A stretch of DNA of 64,000 bases, taken from positions 103,523,732 to 103,587,731 of the forward strand of contig CM035227.1 of NCBI GenBank assembly GCA_020226215.1, given 5' to 3'. Under the pieces are notes generated by a model, which searched no databases, was not told the DNA's origin, and saw only the letters and a list, made by a program, of their open reading frames with translations. This document shows, piece by piece, positions 11,861 to 24,200 of the stretch. The position numbers were made by a program, and so were the translations under genes. This stretch comes from Sindora glabra (lineage: Eukaryota > Streptophyta > Magnoliopsida > Fabales > Fabaceae). Each line of letters starts with the position of its first letter. Positions within the stretch are counted from its first letter, which is position 1.

Positions 11861-12661
11861 TAGCTGAGTTGCTTGATTTTTAATTTTTAATTTTTTGAAA
11901 TTTTTGTGTATTTTTAATTTGTATAATCACTATTATAAATTTGTCATTTAACATCATCTTATTTATGTCAGTTAAAATGAAAATGATATATATAAGAGCA
12001 CAATGTCATTTTTAAAAATAAATACAACATATAATGTCAGTTGGAATAATAAGATAATATTATAAAACTTTATTTTTCAATGAGAGATGAAGAGTATGAT
12101 ATAGAAAAAAGTTAAAATGACAATTGTATAATAAATTGATGTTTAATATGAATACCACATCATTTTTCAATAAATCATCATTTAAATAAAAACTATGTGA
12201 AATATTAGACGTTAGATATACACTAAACCTACATCTAAAAGAATATCAATAGCAATTAATGTTGTATTTATGATTTTATTGAAAATTATAAAGAACATTG
12301 GTATTTTAGACATTAGTTATATTTGAAAATCGATTTCTAAAGGTTATTATAACCAATAATTGTTTGTATTGACAATATTATTGAAAATTGTAAATTATTT
12401 ATATTTTAACAATATGCAAATTTAAAATGCACTATAACATTTACAAGATAAATACTAAAAATTTCAAATTTTCAAATAATCAATATATAAAAAGTATATC
12501 AATGGACTCAACATTTAAAAATTTATTTTTAAGATATCAATTATATGTTAATAATTAACATATAATATCTTGTATTGCCTAAATATTATGCTTTAGTCTC
12601 CATTGTCTTATTTTAAAGTTTGGTTTTGATTCAAAGATAACTCTCATTCCATCTCATGAAA

Positions 12662-13132
12662 CTTGTTCGGAGGATGCTGCAATTTTTGCCGAAAGACTTG
12701 CCTTACCTTTAATACATTAGGTTTTATAGCATGTGTCCTTTAATAAAGGACAAATATGTGAAACATGAGACACCAAAAGAAAGGTAAGTCTTTTAATAAG
12801 ATATGAAATTTTTCTGAATAGGCTTCTTGAGGTGGAAAAAGGGGCTATCCTTAAATTTATTCCAAATTATAGCATTGGTAATAAAAATAAATATATTGCT
12901 TGTTTGGAGGATGTTGCAATTTTTATTGAAAGACTTGCCTTACCTTTAATATCTTAGGTTCTTTATAGTGTGTGTCCTTTAATAAAAAATGAATATATGA
13001 AATATGAAATATCAAAAGAAAGATAAGTCCTTTAATAAGATCTGCAATTTTTCCAAATGAGTTTCTTAAGATGGAAAAAAAAGCTAATATTGTTCCAAAT
13101 TCTAGCATTGGTAACGAAAATAAATGTATTGC
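12662..13132 (+). repeat. 237-bp direct tandem duplication
   Basis: Copy 1 starts cttgttcggaggatgctgca at 12662; copy 2 starts cttgtttggaggatgttgca at 12899. Both run to a ...agcattggtaa...aaataaatgtattg phrase. Divergence of roughly 15% suggests an old event. No conserved reading frame was recognised. Confidence 0.85.
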
Positions 13133-13936
13133 TTAAACTAATAGCTAATGAAATATAATGATAAAAATTAGTATGCTCGACTGAGATGGGATCCTCCCTT
13201 TACTTCAATATCTTCATAAAAGTAAAGGAAGACTTTGACCTCAATATTACCAAATTAAAAATAGCTATAATGATTTAAGTTCCTTTCAACTTAAAAGCTC
13301 TTATAAGTGTTTTAGTGTATTTGATACATTACCATGTTGTATATACGATGTATAAAAAACATGATGATTTGAGTCATCAAACCATCATACTCATTGTATA
13401 CTATATATACAAAATTAGGTATTTATTACATTAGTTATTGATGTAATGACATATATATATATATATATGTAATAAAAATTTAGTTATTTATTATATTTTG
13501 TTGATGTAATGATACAAAAGAATTTATGAAAAATTAAACAGAATTATAATTTCATAATTTTTCATTGTCTCTTATTTCATATATTTTTATCTATGTTTTC
13601 AAGTTTTTGTATTTCGATAACTTTTTACTTTTGAATTGATAATCATTTCAATGTGTAATAAGTTAAAAATTCCACTATCCTTCTCTCTAAAACATTAAAA
13701 ATCACTATTCAATCAAAGAATTTTATTAGATGTGTTTATTTTGTGTATATGTAAAGAATAGAATATTTTATTAAGTTCAAAACATTGTGCTTGTATAGAG
13801 CATTTATAAAATTAAAAGAATTTAAAATCTAAATATTTCGAATAATTACAATTTAATTCACTTCATTTTACAATTGACTTGTTTAGTTTATACCAGTACT
13901 TTGAAGCGTTTATTTTTATAAATTAATAAATAGTTA

Positions 13937-14055
13937 AAATAATACTAGTACAACTCTATTAAATCTTTTTTTAGGTGTTATTTTATTTATTTCTTAAAAT
14001 AATACTAGCACAACTCTATTAAATATTTTTCAAGTGTTATTTTATTTATTTCTTA
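13937..14055 (+). repeat. 59-bp direct tandem duplication
   Basis: The phrase aaaataatactag(t/c)acaactctatta occurs at 13937 and 13996, and both copies end in tgttattttatttatttctta. Confidence 0.85.
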
Positions 14056-15879
14056 TATTTTACCTATTTAAAAAATTATTTTAATTAATAATTTTTTATC
14101 TAATTAAATATTTTTATCCAGACTTATTTTTAAAATAAGATTACATAAAATATTTTAGTGACTAATTTATAAAAAAATAAATTTTAACATTCATATACAA
14201 TTTTTTTGGAAGCAAAAGTATATATAATTAAAAAAAATTATTCAAAGAAAGTGTAATACTGAAACAAGAAGCAAGATGAGACAAAAGAACATAGATGGCC
14301 GAAACACAGAGGACAGACCCGCGAGGGAATTCCAAATTTCTTATTTCAGGTTGGGAATTCTAAATTTCTTATTTTATATTATTAAAATTCTCATTTAAAA
14401 TACTTAATATTTTTAATTTTTTTTGCATTAGTTGTTCAAATAGAAAAATTTTATCATACAGCATTTTAAATACATTTCTTTAAATACATCATCCAAACAC
14501 ATATTAAAAAAATTTACTTCTTAAATAACTTTTTACAAAAATTTATTTGTTATGTGAATCAAATAACTTTTAATCCCTTTTCAATACACCAAATAAGATT
14601 TAATAATATAAGATAAATTATATAATTGAATCTTATTTAATGTTTAGAAATTTCAAATAAATTATATAATTTATTTAAAAATTTCATCTTATACTTTCAG
14701 TTTTGTACAACGCTATCCATTCGAGGATGAGGAGTTAATAATATAATATTAAGATAAATATTAAATTATTAAAATTAAAAAAAAATTATATTCTTATTTC
14801 CTTCATTTTCCATAAAATAATTTTTCTTATTTATAAAAAAAATCTCTTTTATTTCTCTCTTGTATCTCCTTTCTCATATTATAAATATATATAAAGATAT
14901 TTTTATCAAATTATTTATTTTTTAAACTTATATATTTTTATAAAGTATAATAATAAACAAAAGATAAAATAATTTTTTTACAAATCTTCATTTTATACTA
15001 TTATAAATCAAATATTATATAATATACTATTTTATTTTACATAATATTATACTATATTATTTAATAATTCTCATACTATATTGTGTGGTGCGCTAAACGA
15101 GACATTGAGTATATTTCTTACTGTCCATGTAAATTGTTTTACGCGTGACCCAAAAAAACAGGATAAAATTAAAAATAGTCTAAAGAATAAAATACGAAGA
15201 AAGTAAAGAAGGCAGAAAACGCGGAGAATTGCTTGAGGATTACGACAAAAAAATTGGAAATACAAACAAAATATTAAATAATATTAGAATTTGTAGCTTT
15301 CAATTATGTGTAAACGTGCAATTGTAGGATTGCTTATAAATTACATTAGTTATTAGTTGATTGGTCAAATTATGCACGTCCCCTCATTTCTTGTTAGGAC
15401 AAATATATATTTTACGTGGGATCATTCGTAAAACTAAAATTTTAATATTATTTTTACTTATTTTTAGCAGAAATTTTTTTTCACCATGATTAAAATTTAG
15501 AAAGTAATTATTGTACTTATAAAAATACAAATAAAAATAACAAAAACAGTAAAATTAAAAATATTTACTCAGAAAAATTATCTTCAAATTATGTTATTAT
15601 ACATAACAAGTGAGGGCAACTCAGCAGGACGATCAAATCCAATCAGAGCATACTGTATCTCCATATCTTAATTTCCTCGTAAGCATTGAAATACGTGGCA
15701 ATACCTTCTTTGGCTCTCTCTCTCTCTCTAATCTACACAGATATGAGACAATGCATTTAAAAACATGATATAAATATTTTTTTTAAGCTAAATTAAGCTA
15801 ACTTGATGATAATCCAGAAATCCCTTTGCTCAGATCTCATAAATGGAGTGGATCCAAAACACCCAAAAGCCGCATATAA

Positions 15880-16826
15880 TTAGAAGGGACTACCGAGCTC
15901 CCATTCAACCATCTCTGATACATTAGGCGGAGCAACCCGGATCTCCGCCGCATGCGGTTGCGCCTCGGCGGCACCACCTCGATTCTCGTAGTAGTGGTAA
16001 GCTGCGCCACCGGACAGCACCGCAAGTGTTAAAGCCTGGGCGTACATCCTGCGTACCGACCCACAAAATTAATTTAAAACCACATTTTAGCATTACATGT
16101 TAATAATATAAAAAGTGACCGATACATATTGGATTGAATGGTTGAAAGCACGATCTTTTAAATAAAATTTTAAATTTAAATTATGTAAATAAAGAAAACT
16201 ATTATTAACAAAATTTTATCTTTCAAATGAAATTTAATTCAGTTGTCTAAACATATACACCAACCCTATCAGAAACTGAAAATTCTCCAATAAAAAATAT
16301 AAATTATTATATGCATATAACAGTAAAATATAAAATTAAAATTACGAATATTTTATATTTATTAAATCGAAGAATCATCTCATATTTAATTGATAATTGG
16401 TGATATATTTTATATTCATTCATTTGAAATTTATTTTGTATGCATGTAGAATTGTCCGAGAAATATATACCCAAAAATGTAAGTACCTAGCGTGAATGAG
16501 CCTGACACTTGGCTTCTTAGGAGAGCCAGCGCGTGCGAAAGTTAGCAGTGTTGCTCCGATTCCAGAAGCCCATAGTGCACCTGTAATCAATATCCCCATT
16601 TTGTTTAATCTTCTTCATTTTGTATTACATTGGGTTAATTTGAGAGAGAAGAAGTTGTTAATTTGCAGAACATTTTTATCGTAAGATGATCATATGTTTT
16701 TTATCATATTTATATACATGCAAACAAATCACAAACTAATGTAGAAACAATGAACAACAAACTGTTAATATACTTACCAACGCTAGCCAGCTTGTGCTCT
16801 GAAACCCAGGACCGAATTGCCTCCAT
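15880..16826 (-). CDS. HIG1-domain protein, hypoxia-responsive/RCF1-like (3 exons, 103 aa)
   Basis: Minus-strand exons are 16826-16778, 16580-16487 and 16048-15880. Donors are gtaagt and gtactt, acceptors are attacag and cgcag, and phases fit (1 then 2), giving 103 residues. The protein starts MEAIRSWVSEHKLASVGALW. Two hydrophobic helices at about residues 14-34 and 49-67 flank the family signature IHARMYAQ (residues 45-52, matching the H-x-R-x-x-x-Q pattern of HIG1 domains). The C-terminus (VAPPNVSEMVEWELGSPF) is soluble. HIG1 proteins of the RCF1 group sit in the inner mitochondrial membrane and aid cytochrome c oxidase and supercomplex assembly; plant members are often hypoxia-induced. The mitochondrial location is inferred from the family. 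A TATA box lies about 95 bp upstream of the ATG. Nothing looks damaged. The GC content of exon 3 is much higher than its surroundings. Confidence 0.9.
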
Positions 16827-16919
16827 TTGCTAAAACTCTTGAAGGTGTTTGACAAATTGCCTGAACGAAGTTTTTTTGGGGGTGCGATGAAGTGGGAGAC
16901 GAGGAGAAAGGGTGGGGAT

Positions 16920-16927
16920 TATTTATA
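16920..16927 (-). promoter_or_regulatory. TATA box of the HIG1-domain gene
   Basis: The minus strand reads ctctataaataatc. TATAAATA is about 94 bp before the ATG, implying a 5' leader of roughly 65 nt. Confidence 0.6.
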
Positions 16928-18253
16928 GAGATCACCGTAGATTAATGGATGAAGGGGGTCTGCTTGGATTTTGTTTTCTAAAACAACTTTTGGTTTTCAA
17001 AAATAAAACAACAAAAGTTTGTTTGATAAAATTCGTTTTTAAAATATATAATTTTATGGATGTGATTTAAGATTAGAAACAAATAAATAATAAATAATTT
17101 TTAGATGATTTCTTTATAGATATTTTGTTTTCAATAACAGGTGAAAGAACTTTTCTCTCAAGGTTTCAACGCTGGATATGATTCCATTTTGTGCATCATA
17201 TTCCATCAGCTGAGCTAAAAACAATTTTGAATTATTTAATTTTTAAAATTGTTTTTAAATATATTTTTGAAAACAATTTTGGGAACAGAGGCAGAGAGAC
17301 ACTAAATTTATGGGTTTTTTTTCTTTTTTTTCCTTTCATTAGACATCGAAATTTGAGAATTGTAAAGTGCCTTTTTGAAGTTTGGTGTGGCCCCTGGGTT
17401 TTGGGGGTTTAAGTGGGTTCTGAACTTGAGTCCCTGTTGAGAACACTGAATAGCTACAAACCAGAGGCTTCGCTTACGCTGGTTTTGCTATGTGACTCTG
17501 TGTGTATCTGCTTTTGTCAACCGCAATTGCTTTGCTTTTCTGACATGTGTGCAGGCAGATCGACCAAATCAATGGATTCTTAACCTGAATTTGGGGGGTG
17601 GAGGGTGGGGAGGGATTTGGAAAAATTCACTTCGTGTATTTTTTTTTATTCCGTATGAATAAAAATACGTGATGTAATAACATGCGTAAACCACTAAATG
17701 GTCGATTAGTAATGAAAAATTTCAATAATATATTAAAAATTTGATTTAAATTCTTTTATTGTAAATGTATTAAAAAGATATTGAGAATCTTTTATTTAAG
17801 TAATATGTTATTCTTTAAAAATTTTATTTTTTTATATTTTAAATTTGATCTCAAGATTTTATATGTATTTATTTAATAGTTTAACTATTCCTATTATCAT
17901 TAAAAATATATATTATATGAGATGTATTTTTATTCTATTTAATAAATCAAATAATTATGAATTTTTGTAAATTTTAATGAAGCTAAAAAAAATTGGAGTA
18001 TTAATGTGTATGCAACACATACACCATATTGTATATTCAGCAATGCAATATGTATTAAAAGTAAAATTTAAAATTAAATTTTGAACGCAAATTAAAAGTT
18101 ACCAATTAAATATAAAATAGTAATATAATTTTATAAAATTCAATATAAATTATATAAAAGACTTAAAAGTTAATTTCAAATTTCATTTTTATATAGTATA
18201 ACATTTTTGTTGTGTATTAACTTCCCTCCAATGTTTTTGCAATGGAAAAAAAT

Positions 18254-18669
18254 CATAATTTTAAAAATTGAATTAGATCAGCTAGTTAAATTAATGAATT
18301 AATAAATTAGTCTGATAAATTGGTTTGGTTAAGGGAATTAGACTGGAAATATATGTGAGTTGATATGAATTGACCAAACCACTACAAACCAGTCAAAATT
18401 GATATGATTCGGTCAAAAGCAGTGCACTAGATCAATAAATTGATTTATTATAAATTTTATATTTTAAAAAAAATAACTATTTTACAATTTTGAGATGTAA
18501 TATTTTTATAATTTTAGATCAATTAAATTTATATTATTTTTTTAAATATTTTTAACATAAATTATTAATATATTACTTATATTTTATTACTTATTTATTA
18601 ATATCTTAACTTATGTTATATTATTTTTTTAATTTTATCATGATTTGTTATTATAAATACACAATATTA

Positions 18670-18716
<47 letters not shown>

Positions 18717-18851
18717 TACATATAGTTGATACTTTTGATATATCTATACATATTATTTATATTTCTAATTCAAAATTAATTCAATCAGTGAATCAATAAT
18801 TGAATTAGTAATTTATTTGATTCAAAAATAGATCTAATGGTAAAAATTATG
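18254..18851. repeat. Probable fold-back transposon remnant containing a TA microsatellite
   Basis: The ends read cataatttt...(18254) and ...aaaaattatg (18851), which are inverted copies. Inner portions (gaattaataaattagtctga on the left, and the complement of tcaatcagtgaatcaataat on the right) are weakly complementary. Related phrases occur at 2440-2640. No clean target duplication is visible in the A-rich flanks. Confidence 0.4.
18673..18712. repeat. TA microsatellite
   Basis: About 20 TA units. Confidence 0.95.
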
Positions 18852-21293
18852 AAAAAAAAAAGGGAAATTGGCTATTACCCATTTGGCTAGAACGAACATA
18901 AGATAAGTGAAAGAAGATAACTACACCACCATGCTTTAAAAAGAAATCAGGTCCCTGGTTTTAAAAACAACTTTTTATTTTCTTTATTTTTAAAAATAGA
19001 AATAATTTTTAAATATTTCTTTAATTTATTATTTTATTTTTATATCAATTTTGTATTTAATGAAATATTTTTTTATTTGTAATATTAATCACCCTCTATT
19101 TTTATCCAAAAATAATTTTTGAGAAAAATAAAATTATATCAAATACACTCTATATCACATTAATAAAGAAAAAAAATCATGTCATGGAAATGATATGAGT
19201 AATGGAGGTATGTATTTTATATGTATTGCTTTTCCATTATATTACTAATACAAATTCCTTGTGCATCTGATCAATAACAATTTTTTGGGATCAAGAAAAT
19301 TGTTAGTAAATCTATCAAAGAAAATTGTCCATATCAGTAGTATTTGATATATATTATTTTAAGAACTTCTCTTTTTTTGTCTTAAATTTGAGGATCTGAC
19401 TTGATATATTTTAAAAGATAAAATAAATAATTATAGTTGTTAATGAAAAAATCAAGAGAGAAATAATTACAAATTAAAAATTATTTTTTAATGATTTATT
19501 ATTGAGAACTGCTAGAGAGTCAAAATGGGTTCCGAATTAGGAACACTACTACTAATATGCCGTTCATCTGAATATGGCCCTACTTTTATTATTAAATCAT
19601 CATGGTCATAAGGTATCTGGTGTACAAATTCAGCTCTCGGGAGATATGACATTTTTCTTTATTATTTATCAAATTTTTAATTTTTAATTTTTTTATTAAT
19701 AATTATGATTTTACACTTTATACTTTAAGTATATTTCACAATTTAGATGAGACGAATTCTAAATTTGAAATCAATACATTACACGTATGTTTATCACTTC
19801 TACTTTAATTAAAAGAAATTTCCAATGTATAAAAGGAAATAAAATAAAAAATTTATATGCATATGCAGTGGCAAAGCACAGCGTTCTTATGGAATGAGTG
19901 GCTTTAGCCATCAAAACGGAGAAAATCTCAAATTTTTTTTTATGAATTTAAATATTTTTTAATAAAAATTTATATATAACTCTCAAAATTTAAAGTATTT
20001 TGATTAAAATTCTTAATAAATTATATATCATCCTCATCCATTCCACATTTAGCTTCTATGTGTGTATGGCTAATAAATGTCATTTCCGGTAGAAACTTAT
20101 TAATTTAACAAAAGCGACGGGGACCAGCCGTTGGATTTGTTTGATAATGACAAAATGGGAATAATTTTACTTCACCGACATGCGACAACCTCGAGTCTCC
20201 ATACGTCAATTCTCTGTTTACGCGGAGTTAGGAAACACAGCGCGTGAAACAAAGCTCATGCCTATTTTTAAAAAAATTATGGGAAATTTTCTCTCATATT
20301 TTTATGACAATTAAAACATGTTTTAATTTTTTCAACTTATTAAATATAATGATATATGATCATATTACAAATGTATAAAATTATAACATTGTATGATAAA
20401 ATCAAATTTAATTTATTATCAATATAAAATTTTTACACATTATTAATAAATTAAAAATGATACGTTATTAAAAATTAATAAATTTTATTATTATAAAAAT
20501 ATTTTAATAATTTTATTAATTTAATAATATATAAATAATAATATAAAATTAATTTATAATACAGTGAATAAATTTGAAATTTTCTTCTGTTACTTTGCTT
20601 ATAAAAATATCTATTCAAAGTAGGGGACTTCCTTTTTCAAAGTCTAGTACACTTTTTATGGAAGCTGTGTGCGGTCAGATAATAATGGAAATGGTAAACG
20701 AGAGAATATTGTGGAAACATAATCAGCCATCCAATATTATTTTAATCTAAAGAGAGCATCGGATCGCATTAGATTCAACATATGACGGATTTGTTTGCCT
20801 TAATTTATCTTACTTCATCATGTACGGATTATCCCTTTTAGATCAAGCTTTTCGTTTTGCTTTTTTGGTGCAATGAATATGGAATTCTTTTTTATTATTA
20901 ATATTTTTTTGGTAAACATTTTTTTAATATTATTCTCATATTGGTAAATCATAATCTGGCATGATTTTGGTTGGTCATTACATAATTCCGTTGTTTAGGT
21001 TGGAAGACTAAAAAAATGATTAGTCTACATGAATTCCAAATGAGCCTCAATCGAAAACGATCCGACTAATATAAACTCTTATAATTCGTAATTGATTTTA
21101 TATCATTAATTGATTTGATGTAATAAATGATGCATATTTAAAATATTTTTAAGGTCAAAATATAAACTTTATCATCTAATATTTATGTAAGTTTTATTTT
21201 TATCCATGTAGAACTTTTTAAAATAATTTCACCTCCTAACTTTTGAAAAATACAAATTCTTACTAATAATCTAACTTCATTTAATTTGTTATC

Positions 21294-24200
21294 CATTACT
21301 ACATGATAATAATTCTACGTTGATTGATAGACGTCAATTGGTCAGAAATAAAATCGATATTTATATTAATACAATAACATTTTTAAAATTATTGGGATAA
21401 ATAAAATGACAATAATTAACAAATAAAATTAACATCTATTTTAAAGCAATGTCATATTTGAAGCTCATGAAAAATTTAAAATGATGGTTAAAATTACAAC
21501 TAATGTCTATTTTTGAGGCAACTTTATGTTTAAAAATATTAAAAAGTTTAAGATATTTATTTAATATTTAATCAACAATGAAAGAATGCTAGACGAACTT
21601 CAAACGTTTATTTAACCGACATTGAAATTGATGATATAGTTGTGTTTTTGTAAATATTATCCTAATTTTATACATTTATTTTATATTAATATGACATCAT
21701 ATAATTAGGACATCGATTGTTTAACTGAAAACTAATGTGTAAATGTTTTAATTGCATAATTTCACTTTGTTTCCATTTTGTATCACTCTTACTTTTTAAA
21801 ACTTATTTTTTTGGCAATAACTTCTACTTTCATTATTTTTTTTTTGACAATTCTCAAACTTCCACCATGTTTTCAACTGCATTTAGAATTAGCTTCATGC
21901 TTGTCCTTGTCATCACAAAGATTTCAAAGTGCATTATTCTATCACATTTTTGTTATATTTTTTAATATTCAGAGATTGTTCGATGTAAATTAATAGGGGA
22001 GTTTGTAAAACATGATGACTAATATAATTTTAGTTTAATTACTTGTCATGTAAGTTATATATTTTGCCATGCTCACCACATAACATTTATTTTAAGGATA
22101 AATTACATATTTGTTATTTTATTCATAATTAAGTAATATCAACCTTTACTTTATCTACATATTATTATACATGATTAATATTAATTTTTTAAAAAAACAT
22201 CCAAAAATATGGATCATTTTGGACATGTAGTTGCTCCTACCTAAAAGGCCATTAGGAATAGCACAATGTTAAAAGACATTATTGTTATGTGAGTTAGGGC
22301 TAAAAAGCTACATATTCAATTCAATGTCAATGGGTAGGCAAAAAATGAAAATTGACTAGTATATAATAGCTATGCTAAATTGGCAACACGGTCTAAAATA
22401 TCAATAAGTTATGTTTATTGAAAAAATAGAATAATTACATATAACTTTTCATGTGTATCTTCTTTTTTTTTTTGTAGAGTGCCTTTGATATTCCCAACAC
22501 TCAACACATTCAGAGAAGAACAATGTTGTATTCGGCCATTAGTAGTAGGACTTTAAGATAACATTAAGGTAGGATTATGTCAATCTTGAAATTGTTATAG
22601 AAAAAACTCATTTCAAAAATGGAACTTCATCTACCAACAATCACGGGAAAAGTTCTTACAATAAAATGACAACAAGAATATTTAGGCAAAATTTATACAT
22701 TTTAGTGGCTAGTTCTTTTTAATATCTTATTTGTATATCATTTATAATTGTAAAGTAATACAACTTATGGTCAATAAGAATTAAATGGTCTAACTGGGAA
22801 AAATAAAGAAATAATACATATCCACATAACCTTTCTCAAGAAGGTTACTAAAAGTTGGAGCAAGAGTTAGTGGCAGAGAGGCATGCAAAAGTTAGTGGCA
22901 AAGACATTAGAGAGGCATTTTCCATTTCTCATGCAAAGTTTTAAAGGCAAGGAAGAATTAATAAGTAGGAGAAGTACATGACTTAGAAAAGTCAAGCCAT
23001 TGCATAGAGGGTTGTAAATATTTAGAATTAAATCAAAACATATCATTTGATTTTGAAACTTCTATTTCATGTGAATTGATTCCAAACATTTATTGTTCAT
23101 TTATTGCTACAAGACATTTTCACACAATAGACCTCCTAGGGTGAGCTTAAACCAGATAGAAAGAATGATATCTTGACCACATTGTTAGGATCTAAAGAGC
23201 ATCATGATTATGTTTAAGGTGTCAGATATGGTGTTGCTCAGAGGAACTACTTTGCCCTATTAAGGTGTTATCCAGTGGAAAATTTGTGAGATGAATTAGA
23301 GGATATCAAAGAGAGCATCACCTATAATGTGAAACAAAAACTCATTATGGATTGGATGGAAAAGATGCAATAGATGCGCGAGTAACATATATAAATGCAA
23401 TAGTAGATAGCCTATTGTTTAATTGCATAACTGAGTTTCATAACATATTTTTAGCCAATTCTTAAAACCATTAATCACATGAATGAGTCAGCCCTTATGA
23501 CTATTACCCAGCCTACCCTTGAGACTTGCCATCAAGGATGGTATCAACCCTTCTTAGGACTACTATTGATAACATAATAACACTTATAACATCAGCCATC
23601 ACTGCGAAAAAACATTTTAAAAATCATACCCAATGTAAATGTCATCCTTGATCTTTACTTTTTTATATATATATTTATGTATGAATTAGATTTTTTATAA
23701 AAAGGGTTTTTACTACACAGGGTGAAACCCTATATGCTTTGATGGTGGTAGGACTACTATTATGAAAGATCATGATTGAGTGGATTTTGATAGGCTGTGA
23801 GCTCTACTATCAACCACTATCAAACAATCAAGTTAAGGTGATAGTTTACAAGCCTTTAGTCTACATGGATAAAGTGCTAATACCAAATGAGAAAGTTTGG
23901 ATAATGGAAGAAATTTATAGGACTTTCATTGCACCCTTATTCAATTCTTAATAGAGGGTGCTTCCTCTATGCACCACTAATAACTTTTTTATAGGATTGA
24001 AGTTATGTTAGTCTTATTATGTGAGATTACTAATTGAAGTTATCTATGTTTTCAGCGATCACCAAATTGTGTTTGAAAGGCATTATAAGCCAATCTTGAT
24101 AGCTTTTGGGCTAAAAAGGCTCGAGTTAGATAGACGTAGATATGGTAGGAATACATAATCCATTGTACATTAAGATGGACCCCATCTAAAAGCTCTTTAG

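Larger units (their letters stand above)
10641..15879. other. AT-rich intergenic region with small tandem duplications
   Basis: Apart from the repeats listed separately, I see no gene. A patch at 10790-11200 (plus frame including APQEKGDFAAKNFLSSFG) and one at 11400-11540 have better composition but no recognisable family. 11928-12400 resembles the subterminal part of a CACTA element (starts cactattataaatttgtc, with repeated aatgtc/gacatt motifs), but no right end was found. A TA repeat lies at about 13450-13469. Confidence 0.5.
16928..21293. other. AT-rich intergenic region between HIG1 gene and CACTA elements
   Basis: No gene can be supported. A GC-richer patch at 17340-17600 has no recognisable coding frame. 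About 19865-20060 begins with a tggcaaagca phrase like the starts of other dispersed repeats in this window (compare 63020). 20100-20260 holds unassigned mixed-composition sequence. Confidence 0.5.

Noticed and set aside
11928..12600. Third CACTA element
   Set aside because: The start cactattataaatttgtc and some subterminal-like motifs are present, but no matching right end or target duplication could be found.
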